NCBI GenBank assembly: GCA_027009605.1
Contig: JALVCY010000622.1
Span: forward strand, 1-7,271
Direction of reading: 5' to 3'
Length of the DNA: 7,271 nt
DNA from: Saprospiraceae bacterium
GTDB lineage: Bacteria > Bacteroidota > Bacteroidia > Chitinophagales > Saprospiraceae
This document shows, one piece after another, positions 1 through 6,300 of the stretch. Made by a program: the position numbers and the translations under genes. The notes beneath the pieces were generated by a model, which worked only from the letters and a program-made list of their open reading frames with translations, had not been told where the DNA came from and searched no databases. Position 1 is the stretch's first letter; every line of letters begins with the position of its first letter.

Positions 1-183
1 AGATTGAAGATCGCAGAGACGTAGTGAAAAGGCACGCCTTTTCACATCAACAAAGTCAAGATTGAAGATCGCAGAGACGTAGTGAAAAGGCACGCCTTTT
101 CACATCAACAAAGTTAAGATTGAAGATCGCAGAGACGTAGTGAAAAGGCACGCCTTTTCACATCAACAAAGTTAAGATTGAAG
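1..183. repeat. Tandem array of a 58-bp unit with internal hairpin (3 full copies plus a 9-bp partial)
   Basis: Units occupy 1-58, 59-116 and 117-174; a partial fourth copy (AGATTGAAG) ends at 183 and the sequence then diverges. The copies are nearly identical: the only difference seen is near the unit end, AAAGTCA in copy 1 against AAAGTTA in copies 2 and 3. Each unit contains a perfect 10-bp inverted repeat (GTGAAAAGGC, 2-nt loop, complement) at 24-45, 82-103 and 140-161. GTAG overlaps the left arm by one base (21-24 in copy 1). The 58-bp period is not a multiple of three and no spacers separate the copies, so neither a coding repeat nor a CRISPR array fits. The array starts at the window edge and may be longer. 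Near identity suggests recent expansion or active homogenisation. Confidence 0.95.
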
Positions 184-232
184 TAAGAGCTGAGAAGTTG
201 AGAATAGTCCCCATTATAGTTCTTGCCCCAAA

Positions 233-329
233 TCCCCAAAATATTTAAAGACTTTCATCAAGAAATCCCCAAAAATCCCCGTAGGGGTTTCACAAGGAAA
301 CCCCCTACGGCCTTTAAATATTTTGGGGA
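233..329. repeat. 97-bp nested palindromic element, MITE- or REP-like
   Basis: A perfect 18-bp inverted repeat forms the ends: 233-250 (TCCCCAAAATATTTAAAG) and 312-329. Inside it a second stem pairs 279-291 with 297-310 around the loop ACAAG, perfect except for one bulged C at 305; its core is GGGGTTTC/GAAACCCC. GTAG (281-284) and CTAC (305-308) face each other in the inner stem. No target-site duplication is evident at the outer ends. No T-run follows the inner stem, so an intrinsic terminator is unlikely. It could be a miniature inverted-repeat element or a member of a REP-type family. Confidence 0.8.
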
Positions 330-331
330 GC

Positions 332-392
332 TTGGTAGAGCCAAATTTATTTGGCTGAAAAAACGTGTTCCAAATAAATTTGGAACTACCAA
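332..392. repeat. Paired inverted REP-like units (BIME-like)
   Basis: The left half reads GTAG (335-338) directly followed by a perfect 8-bp hairpin, AGCCAAAT with its complement around TT (339-356). The right half is a perfect 8-bp hairpin, TTCCAAAT with its complement around AA (368-385), directly followed by CTAC (386-389), which is GTAG on the other strand. The halves are also inverted repeats of each other: TTGGTAG (332-338) with CTACCAA (386-392), then 14 matching bases (341-354 with 370-383), with mismatches only at the two-base steps beside that block. Two head-to-head GTAG-hairpin units are the layout of a bacterial interspersed mosaic element. Assignment to RAYT transposition is inferred from layout alone. 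Confidence 0.75.
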
Positions 393-399
393 CAAAAAA

Positions 400-537
400 T
401 CCAACTTTGCTTTGGCTTTCAAAGGAACAATCTAATCAAAAACCCAAATCTAATCACTTCTAAAATCGTAAATCAATTATGTCCCCTCTACAGTCTTAGC
501 GCTACGCTTGGCTACAATCTTTGAAAAGGAAGTTGGA
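400..537. repeat. Imperfect long-range inverted repeat in the tlpA-distal spacer
   Basis: TCCAACTT (400-407) is complementary to AAGTTGGA (530-537), and CTTTCAAAG (416-424) pairs with CTTTGAAAAG (519-528) apart from one extra base. The spacing between the two blocks differs in the two arms, so this is a decayed or coincidental structure. Between the arms a 10-bp direct repeat AATCTAATCA occurs at 429-438 and 447-456. No convincing gene is visible between 184 and 609. Confidence 0.4.
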
Positions 538-609
538 GACCTGTTTTCTTTGGAAGATACGGACTGGAAATAGACTATTATAAATTTGGTATTTTGCGCA
601 AGCCCCCCC

Positions 610-1293
610 CTACTTAAGCCCGGACACCAAGCGTTTTATATGGGCTTCAAAGGCCGGATTTGTAGGGAATTCGGCTTCATTATCCAAGATTTTCCCTTCC
701 GGGGAAATAATAACATACTTCGGCACTCCAATAATCACCCTAGGTTGTCCTTCATCATCCACTTCCTTGTACAAGAAAGAAAACAGGTCTTCGTCCCGGT
801 TCATCCCCAACCAATAATGCTCTCCATCCCATTGGTTATTCTCCAAAAATTGCTTCCAAGTATTGTACTCTCTATCAATCGACACACTGATAAACGCCAC
901 TTGATCGCTTTCATATCGCTTGGCGATTTCCTTGAATTTCGGAGCGCCCTGTAAGCACGGCCCGCACCAGGTAGCCCAAAAATCAATAACTAAGAGCTTC
1001 CCTCGGTAGGTTGCGGTAGATTTTACCTTTCCATGCACATCCGTAATGAGACCATCCGGCGCATCATTACCAATCATCACTTGGCGAATCCGCTCCCGTT
1101 TTTGCTCGAGCTTGCTTTTAGGCCGTGGCGGTTCTTCAAAAGGTTTGGCATGATCAATAACCTTTTTCTTGTCACCGGCAACCGGAGATTTTTTATCCGT
1201 TTTATTGGGGGGCTGAGCCTGTGCCTTTTTTACCTGCCGACTACAGGAAAATAAGAAGAATGAGCACAAAAATAAAATTAGAATCCGTTTCAT
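610..1293 (-). CDS. TlpA/ResA-like thioredoxin-fold lipoprotein (thiol-disulfide oxidoreductase)
   Basis: Complete 227-residue protein. Residues 1-16 are a lipoprotein signal peptide ending in the lipobox L14-F15-S16-C17, so mature C17 should be lipidated and the protein tethered to the envelope outside the cytoplasm. Residues 18-70 form a charged, proline-containing linker. The thioredoxin domain follows: a typical strand before the active site (LLVIDFWATWC), the redox motif W109-C110-G111-P112-C113, and a VPKYVII segment whose P191 is the expected cis-proline next to the dithiol. TlpA/ResA-type proteins usually reduce disulfides in exported proteins such as apocytochromes c; the substrate here is unknown and no cytochrome maturation gene is in the window. 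The start ATG follows an A-rich leader (CTAAAACAAAACG) with no Shine-Dalgarno, and the lipobox distance supports it. Family assignment is secure; the exact subfamily is not. Confidence 0.93.
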   Translation of the reverse strand: MKRILILFLCSFFLFSCSRQVKKAQAQPPNKTDKKSPVAGDKKKVIDHAKPFEEPPRPKSKLEQKRERIRQVMIGNDAPDGLITDVHGKVKSTATYRGKLLVIDFWATWCGPCLQGAPKFKEIAKRYESDQVAFISVSIDREYNTWKQFLENNQWDGEHYWLGMNRDEDLFSFLYKEVDDEGQPRVIIGVPKYVIISPEGKILDNEAEFPTNPAFEAHIKRLVSGLK

Positions 1294-1419
1294 CGTTTTG
1301 TTTTAGCGTTTATCGTCCTTGCGGGAAAATTTTGCCATTTGACTCGACCTAGCCCCTGAACCGTTCATACTCCACTATAACGCAGACTTTGGCAATCAAT
1401 TGCAAGTACCGTTTTGTCA

Positions 1420-1653
1420 TCAATCCCCAGTTTTAGGAACATTTTCATGTTCATAAACTAATTCTTGGTCAGAATTAAATACTTCAAAGCAAATATTATC
1501 ACTTCGTTTATATCTCTCAATAAAAACTTTAACATTGTCCAAAGAATCAAAAAACAAACACGATTTTTCACTATTTGCAGAATAATTCAAATGCTCATCC
1601 AAGACTATACCGGATGTAGATTCGCAGATTATAAGCTTAAACTTACCTTTCAT
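1420..1653 (-). CDS. Hypothetical small acidic protein, 77 aa
   Basis: I do not recognise this protein. It has no signal peptide or membrane segment and is probably cytoplasmic. The sequence alternates short hydrophobic strands with acidic loops (FKLIICES, SCLFFDSLDNVKVFIERY, ICFEVFNSDQELVYEHE), which suggests a small alpha/beta fold. It ends near VPKTGD. The start ATG lies 16 bp after the stop of the next upstream minus-strand gene, so the two probably share a transcript. The gene is clearly AT-richer than dnaE or the tlpA-like gene, consistent with acquired accessory DNA. Size, acidity and pairing with another orphan small gene resemble immunity-type or contact-dependent accessory proteins of Bacteroidota, but no toxin gene is in the window and no function is claimed. 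Confidence 0.65.
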   Translation of the reverse strand: MKGKFKLIICESTSGIVLDEHLNYSANSEKSCLFFDSLDNVKVFIERYKRSDNICFEVFNSDQELVYEHENVPKTGD

Positions 1654-1669
1654 CTTCTATTTGACTTTG

Positions 1670-1981
1670 TTACTTTGTTTTTTTCAGACTTGCAAGGTCA
1701 CCACCGGCAGGAAAAACAACAATTTCCCTTCCAAAATAAGTACGTATCACGATATCATCAGGTATCAAAACCCTTATCACAAATGTATCTTCCAAAGATA
1801 ATTCTATAGAATCAACTTTAGAGAGCAATTTATCATCACTCTTGAGCAGGTCACCCGGATTAACTATTCCATCAATAATTACACCAGCCAAAAAATAGTA
1901 ATCACTATTCCTTAAATCTCTAAAGATATTATTTAGTATAACATGTCCTTTCTCCATTATCTTTTTGCAATAGTTACACAT
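1670..1981 (-). CDS. Hypothetical small protein, possible EF-Tu domain-2-like beta-barrel, 103 or 95 aa
   Basis: Not recognised by name. The central stretch (YYFLAGVIIDGIVNPGDLL, then strands SKVDSIELS, FVIRVLIPDDIV and GREIVVF) follows the pattern of the beta-barrel domain 2 of translation GTPases: a G-x-x-x-x-G-x-V-x-x-G-D run, a 'kV-x-s-I' strand, then a GREIVV-type strand. That similarity is inferred by eye; no GTPase domain is present. The start is uncertain. The coordinates use the first ATG (protein begins MCNYCKKI). An internal ATG at 1957 (MEKGHVIL, 95 aa) overlaps the stop of a 15-codon ORF as TAATG and may be the true start; the cysteine-rich MCNYCKK extension would then be untranslated. 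The gene is AT-rich and heads a likely two-gene transcript with the 77-aa gene downstream. Confidence 0.65.
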   Translation of the reverse strand: MCNYCKKIMEKGHVILNNIFRDLRNSDYYFLAGVIIDGIVNPGDLLKSDDKLLSKVDSIELSLEDTFVIRVLIPDDIVIRTYFGREIVVFPAGGDLASLKKTK

Positions 1982-2004
1982 CCGCTGGTATCAGCAGTAT
2001 TCAT
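1957..2004 (-). other. 15-codon upstream ORF coupled by TAATG to the 103/95-aa gene
   Basis: An ATG at 2002-2004 follows a very A-rich leader (ACAAAAAAAACAAA), the kind of context seen before the tlpA-like gene. It opens MNTADTSGCVTIAKR and stops at TAA, whose last A is the first base of an in-frame ATG of the next gene (TAATG, 1955-1959). It may be a leader peptide with translational coupling, the tail of a decayed gene, or chance. The frame is blocked upstream at 2050-2052. Confidence 0.3.
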
Positions 2005-2162
2005 TTTGTTTTTTTTGTTTCGCTCAGACCTACATGATTCAAAATTCGCTTAGCTCTGACTCAACCAGTAGGGCGTAGTCGGGTTTTGTCCCTTACTTTT
2101 CGATAAATACCACAGTGACATGACTTAAAAAAATAGCACTTACTAGACTTTGGTATTTAGTC

Positions 2163-2189
2163 AGTCAATGGGTCTAAAGCCCCTAAGAG
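2163..2189. repeat. 27-bp direct repeat, copy 1 (GCTAAAGCCCC family)
   Basis: The copies at 2163-2189 and 2315-2341 differ at a single base (T or G at the centre of GGGnCTAAAGCCCC). Copy 2 contains a perfect 6-bp hairpin GGGGCT-AA-AGCCCC at 2322-2335; in copy 1 the change to T weakens the stem. Both copies are preceded within about 25 bp by TTTGGTATTT. Confidence 0.85.
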
Positions 2190-2214
2190 TTTTATTTCTG
2201 CTTCATCGGTTAAA
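2188..2214. repeat. 27-bp perfect direct repeat, copy 1
   Basis: Identical to 2415-2441 (begins AGTTTTATTTCTGC, ends CGGTTAAA). Copy 1 runs directly into the 84-bp repeat at 2215-2298. Copy 2 is separated from the second 84-bp copy by 62 bp, which looks like an insertion or divergence after a block duplication. Confidence 0.9.
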
Positions 2215-2298
2215 CTTTTCCGTCTGCTTTAGCTTTTACCGTCTGCTTTAGCTGACGGACCAAAACTAAGTGGGAAGCCGGCTTTAGCCGCATTTTTT
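2215..2298. repeat. 84-bp direct repeat, copy 1, with internal palindromes
   Basis: Matches 2504-2587 at 83 of 84 positions (G2222 against A2511), offset 289 bp. It contains its own tandem duplication (CTTTTCCGTCTGCTTTAG at 2215-2232, then the same with one extra A at 2233-2251). It also contains a stem CCGTC-T-GC/GC-T-GACGG around TTTA (2239-2258) and a perfect 5-bp hairpin CGGCT-TT-AGCCG (2279-2290). The shared GCTTTAGC core suggests one palindromic family. Confidence 0.93.
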
Positions 2299-2314
2299 GG
2301 TATTTTCTTTAGCA

Positions 2315-2341
2315 AGTCAATGGGGCTAAAGCCCCTAAGAG
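2315..2341. repeat. 27-bp direct repeat, copy 2 with perfect GGGGCT/AGCCCC hairpin
   Basis: Partner of the copy at 2163-2189, one mismatch. The hairpin at 2322-2335 is perfect here. No T-run follows, so it is not an obvious terminator. Confidence 0.85.
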
Positions 2342-2354
2342 CTTTGCTGCCTGT

Positions 2355-2395
2355 CCGTTGGTTAAAACCAACGGTTAAGTAAAACCAACGGTTAA
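2355..2395. repeat. Perfect 9-bp hairpin plus 15-bp direct repeat
   Basis: CCGTTGGTT and its exact complement flank AA at 2355-2374. The right arm belongs to AAAACCAACGGTTAA, present at 2364-2378 and repeated identically at 2381-2395. The plus strand has no T-run after the stem, so a mobile or structural palindrome is more likely than a terminator. Confidence 0.85.
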
Positions 2396-2414
2396 ATAGA
2401 CATAAGCCTCCAAT

Positions 2415-2441
2415 AGTTTTATTTCTGCTTCATCGGTTAAA
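2415..2441. repeat. 27-bp perfect direct repeat, copy 2
   Basis: Identical to 2188-2214. The intervening 2442-2503 separates it from the second 84-bp copy. Confidence 0.9.
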
Positions 2442-2503
2442 ACTTACAGTAAAGCAGGCTAAAACCAAGGTATTTGGATTTTTCCCGGAATATCTACTTT
2501 TAG

Positions 2504-2587
2504 CTTTTCCATCTGCTTTAGCTTTTACCGTCTGCTTTAGCTGACGGACCAAAACTAAGTGGGAAGCCGGCTTTAGCCGCATTTTTT
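2504..2587. repeat. 84-bp direct repeat, copy 2, with internal palindromes
   Basis: Partner of 2215-2298 with one mismatch; the same stems lie at 2528-2547 and 2568-2579. The sequences flanking both copies differ on the right (GGTATTTTC against CCGAAAAC), marking a sharp repeat boundary after a T6 run. Confidence 0.93.
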
Positions 2588-2743
2588 CCGAAAACTTACG
2601 CCCGTTACAAAAATAGGCATTTTTGTGGATGTTGAAGCTACAATTTTTGAAGCGTAGCTGGGCTACGTGAGAAAATTTTAGCAAAAACAGGCGCAAAAAG
2701 GGCATTTTCTAGCGAAAATTAGCGGGTGGCTAAATAGTTACAT

Positions 2744-2938
2744 CTATTTTTTAATCAGCAACATACCTAAAATAGCCATTATGACGCTAAAAAAAGAAAG
2801 CCATTTTAGTCGGTTAGCACGAATATAGTCATCCTTCAACACAGTCTTTATATAATAAGCATAAAATAAATAAATCTGGACAAGAAGAAAAAAAGAGAAC
2901 AAAATATTTGAAAGTAGATTTTTCATTTTTCTTGTCAT
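2744..2938 (-). CDS. Hypothetical small membrane protein with two transmembrane helices, 64 aa
   Basis: No family recognised. From the ATG at 2938 the protein has a basic N-terminus (MTRKMK), a hydrophobic helix at about residues 8-30, a basic loop at about 31-43 (KTVLKDDYIRANR), a second helix at about 44-62 and a KK C-terminus, so an inner-membrane helical hairpin is expected. The open frame extends up to a GTG at 2962 (72 aa), and an ATG at 2926 would also leave both helices intact. The 2938 ATG was chosen over GTG because it follows an A-rich stretch and opens with basic residues. The gene stands alone between the repeat region and the divergent dnaE promoter region. AT-richness may inflate apparent hydrophobicity, so confidence is moderate. 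Confidence 0.5.
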   Translation of the reverse strand: MTRKMKNLLSNILFSFFLLVQIYLFYAYYIKTVLKDDYIRANRLKWLSFFSVIMAILGMLLIKK

Positions 2939-3183
2939 TTTCGCTACTAAGTTTCCCGCCACCCCATATAATCTTGGGAATCAAAATTTACATAGAATTC
3001 AACACATGGGCACATCTCAGCCACTCAGCATCATAATGAAAATTCACCATTCACCATCACGTTCAAATCACGCCAAGAACTTAGTCATTCTGCAGGATTT
3101 TCCAAGCAAGGTACAGGTATTTTCTGTTAAATTCCTGCTTTTTGATTCTTGTTGACCTATAAGCAACTCATCAAGTCCAAGGA

Positions 3184-3191
3184 TATCTTTG
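3184..3191 (+). promoter_or_regulatory. Possible distal promoter -7 box TATCTTTG
   Basis: Matches the Bacteroidota TAnnTTTG element exactly. The nearest upstream TTG (3152-3154) is too distant for the usual spacing of about 19-21 bp, so this is a weaker candidate than the box at 3236. Confidence 0.35.
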
Positions 3192-3235
3192 TTTAAAAAA
3201 ATCAAATACAACCAAGCCCAACCAAAAAAAAATAG

Positions 3236-3243
3236 TATCTTTG
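3236..3243 (+). promoter_or_regulatory. Likely dnaE promoter -7 box TATCTTTG
   Basis: Exact match to the Bacteroidota sigma-A -7 consensus TAnnTTTG, preceded by a long A tract. Transcription would start near 3250, leaving a leader of about 60 nt before the dnaE ATG. No TTTG-type -33 element is seen at the expected distance, so the assignment rests on the -7 box and its position. Confidence 0.55.
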
Positions 3244-3312
3244 TAAAGAAATACGGGTTTCACCCCGATACTAAACAATTCCTGCTTCAGATAACTACAC
3301 TAACGCTCCTCT

Positions 3313-6300
3313 ATGTCAAAGTTTGTTCACTTACACTCCCACACCACCTATTCCTTATTAGATGGAGCTTCTTCCATTGCCGGCACCATGGCCAAGGCTT
3401 CCCAAGATGGCATGAAGGGCGTGGCCATTACCGACCATGGAAATATGTTTGGGTCTTTTGAATTTGTGGCCGAAGCCAATAAATCAGGCATCAAACCCAT
3501 TGTAGGCTGTGAGTTTTATCTTGTCGAAAACAGACACCAGCACAGCTTTAAAAAATCAGAAGGGAAAAGAGACCGGAGAAAACACCAATTACTCCTAGCC
3601 AAAAATCAAGAAGGCTACCACAATCTAGCCAAGCTCTCCTCCATCGGATACTCGGAAGGTCTGTACGGCTCTTTCCCGAGAATAGACAAAGAAGTCTTGG
3701 CCAAGCATAGTAAAGGGGTGATTGCTACCAGTTGTTGTTTGGCGGCTACCATCCCCCAATTAATTTTGAATGGAGATGTGGAAGGAGCAGAAAAAGAATT
3801 GCAATGGTGGATTGATTTGTTTGGAGAAGATTTCTACATAGAATTAATGCGACATAAAGGCTTGGAAAACATTGATGGTAAAGGAGTTAGCCAAGAAGAC
3901 ATCAACCAAATCCTAATGGGATTCGCCAAAAAGTATAACCTAAAAGTAATCGCCACCAACGACTCCCACTATCTCGAAGAAAAAGATGCGAAGCCACACG
4001 ATGTTTTGTTGTCTATCAATACCGGGAGTAATCTTTCGGATAGCAATCGCTTTCGCTTTTCCAGTGAAGACTACTTTTTTAAGACGACCCAACAAATGTC
4101 CGACCTGTTTCATGATGTCCCTCAAGCGATTGACAACACCATGGAAATATTTGATAAGGTCGAACCTTTAAAACTCACTAGGGATATTTTGATGCCCAAC
4201 TTCCCTATCCCACCTGAATTCAGCTCCCAAACGGAATACCTGCGCCACTTGTCCTACCAAGGTGCGAAGCGCAAGTATGGCGAATTGAGCGTGGCGACCA
4301 AAGAACGCTTGGATCACGAATTAGGGATTATTGACAACATGGGATTTCCGGGTTACTTTTTGATTACGCAAGATTTGATTAATGCGGCTCGGGAATTGGG
4401 GGTTTGGGTTGGGCCCGGGCGGGGCTCGGCGGCCGGCTCGGCGATTGCCTATACTTTGGGGATTACCAACGTGGATCCCATTGGCTACAATCTACTTTTC
4501 GAAAGATTTTTGAATCCGGAGCGGGTTTCCATGCCTGATATTGATATCGACTTTGACGACTACGGGCGACAAAAAGTAATCGACTATGTAGTCAAAAAAT
4601 ACGGACGGAATCAAGTAGCCCAAATCATCACCTATGGCACCATGGCCGCCAAACTATCCATCCGGGATACCGCCAGAGTCATGGAACTTCCGTTAAATGA
4701 AGCCGACCGTTTGGCCAAGTTGGTGCCGACCAAGCCGGGCACCAAGTTGAAAAAGATTTTGGTGAAAACCATCAAAGAATTATCGAAAGATTATCCTGCC
4801 GAAGATATTCAAAACATCGAAAAATTACAAGAAATTGCGCAAGCCAATAGCCTTGAAGGAGAAGTCCTTAGAATGGCCCAATCATTAGAAGGTTCTGTCC
4901 GAAATACCGGAATTCATGCCGCCGGCGTAATCATTGCCCCTAGTGACATCCGCGAATACATCCCCGTCGCCACCGCTAAAGACGCCGACCTGTTTGTGAC
5001 CCAATATGACGGCCGGTATGTAGAATCTGCCGGCATGCTAAAAATGGACTTTTTGGGGCTCAAGACACTGTCTATACTTAAAGATGCCGTAGAAAACATC
5101 GTCATTCGATACGGCGAAGACCATCGGATTCAATTAGACGATATTCCCTTAGATGACCCCAAAACCTTTGAATTATTTCAGCGGGGTGATATGATTGGCA
5201 TCTTCCAGTTTGAATCCGAAGGCATGCGCAAACACATGCGGGATCTCAAACCTACCGATATTGAAGACTTAATCGCCATGAACGCCCTGTATCGTCCGGG
5301 GCCGATGGACAATATCCCGACCTATATCGCCCGCAAACATGGCAAAGAAGTGGTGAAGTATCCACACCCGATGCTCGAAGAAATCTTGAAGCCCACCTAC
5401 GGCATCATGGTGTATCAAGAGCAAATCATGAAAGTAGCCCAAGTAATGGGGGGCTATTCTCTCGGTCAAGCGGACATCCTGCGCCGGGCCATGGGTAAGA
5501 AGAAAAAGGCTGAAATGGAAAAGCAAAGCGCCATTTTTGTCAAAGGAGCGGCAGAAAAAGGAGTACCTGAAGAGAAAGCCAGGGAAGTATTCTCGACTAT
5601 GGAGCGGTTTGCGTCCTATGGTTTTAACCGGTCGCACGCCGCCTGTTATGCGATTTTGGCCTTCCAAACGGGCTATCTTAAGGCCAATTACAAGCCGGAA
5701 TTTATGGCGTCGGTCATGACCCACTCCAAAAATGATTTAACCAAACTCAATTTCTTCCTAGACGAATGCAAACGGATAGACGTCGAAGTATTGGGCCCCG
5801 ACGTCAACGAATCCCACCTAAACTTCACCGTCAACCCGGAAGGCAAAATCCGTTTTGGGCTTTCTGCCTTAAAAGGCGTCGGAGAAGGGCCGGTCAATGA
5901 GATTGTCGCCGAAAGAGATAAAAACGGGCCTTTTGAGAGTCCCTATGACATGGTTCGCCGGCTTCCGCTAAAAGCATTCAACAAGCGGGTCATGGAGAGC
6001 TTGGTATATGGCGGAGCTTTTGATTTTTATCCTGATTTGACTCGAGCCCAATACTTTACCCCCAGCGGCAAATACAATACTTTCATGGAGCACTTACTCA
6101 AGTACGGCCAAGTCTATCAACACCAGAAAGCAACCGCTGCCAATACCCTTTTTGGCGCTTCCGAAGATGTCATGGTGCCCCAACCGGAGCCCCCGGCTTG
6201 CCAGCCATGGACTCTCATGCAAAAGCTGACCCATGAAAAAGAAGTCGCCGGTATTTATATCAGCGGCCACCCATTGGATGACTATGCCGTAGAAGTCAAG

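Larger units (their letters stand above)
2005..2743. other. Non-coding, repeat-rich intergenic region
   Basis: About 740 bp without a credible gene. It consists of short direct repeats and palindromes, many with a GCTTTAGC/GCTAAAGC core, described separately below. A small open frame across 2430-2705 (minus) is made partly from the repeats and is not called. Bases 2588-2743 contain two further small hairpins: CAAAAAT pairing across AGGC (2608-2625), and CGTAGC pairing across TGG (2653-2667). Confidence 0.7.
2963..3312. other. Intergenic region upstream of dnaE
   Basis: About 350 bp between the divergent small membrane gene and dnaE. Apart from the two TATCTTTG boxes near the right end, only a short ATTCACC duplication (near 3041-3055) is visible. 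An open frame from 3189 that runs into dnaE in another phase is a shadow. No structured RNA was recognised. Confidence 0.6.

Noticed and set aside
1..183. CRISPR array
   Set aside because: The 58-bp units abut with no unique spacers between them, and no cas genes are nearby.
277..392. Intrinsic terminators in the left palindromes
   Set aside because: No T-run follows the stems on either strand in the right position.
223..435. 70-aa open frame on the plus strand
   Set aside because: It is read straight through the two palindromic elements; its composition follows the inverted repeats and it has no recognisable domain.
603..610. C8 tract as a phase-variation switch
   Set aside because: On the coding strand the G run starts with the last base of the TAG stop, so slippage would not change the protein.
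586..954. 122-aa open frame antisense to the lipoprotein gene
   Set aside because: It lies opposite the thioredoxin domain of the minus-strand gene, which has clear motifs.
1392..1403. Small hairpin GCAAT-CA-ATTGC between the 77-aa gene and the lipoprotein gene
   Set aside because: Only five base pairs and AT-rich; not distinguishable from chance.
2430..2705. 91-aa open frame on the minus strand
   Set aside because: It overlaps the 84-bp repeat and hairpins, and the repeated part is non-coding in its other copy.
3189..3461. 90-aa open frame overlapping the dnaE start
   Set aside because: It runs out of frame through the conserved PHP segment and begins at the distal promoter-like box; it is a shadow.
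5269..5724. 151-aa antisense open frame inside dnaE
   Set aside because: It lies wholly opposite conserved polymerase motifs; long antisense frames are expected from codon bias here.
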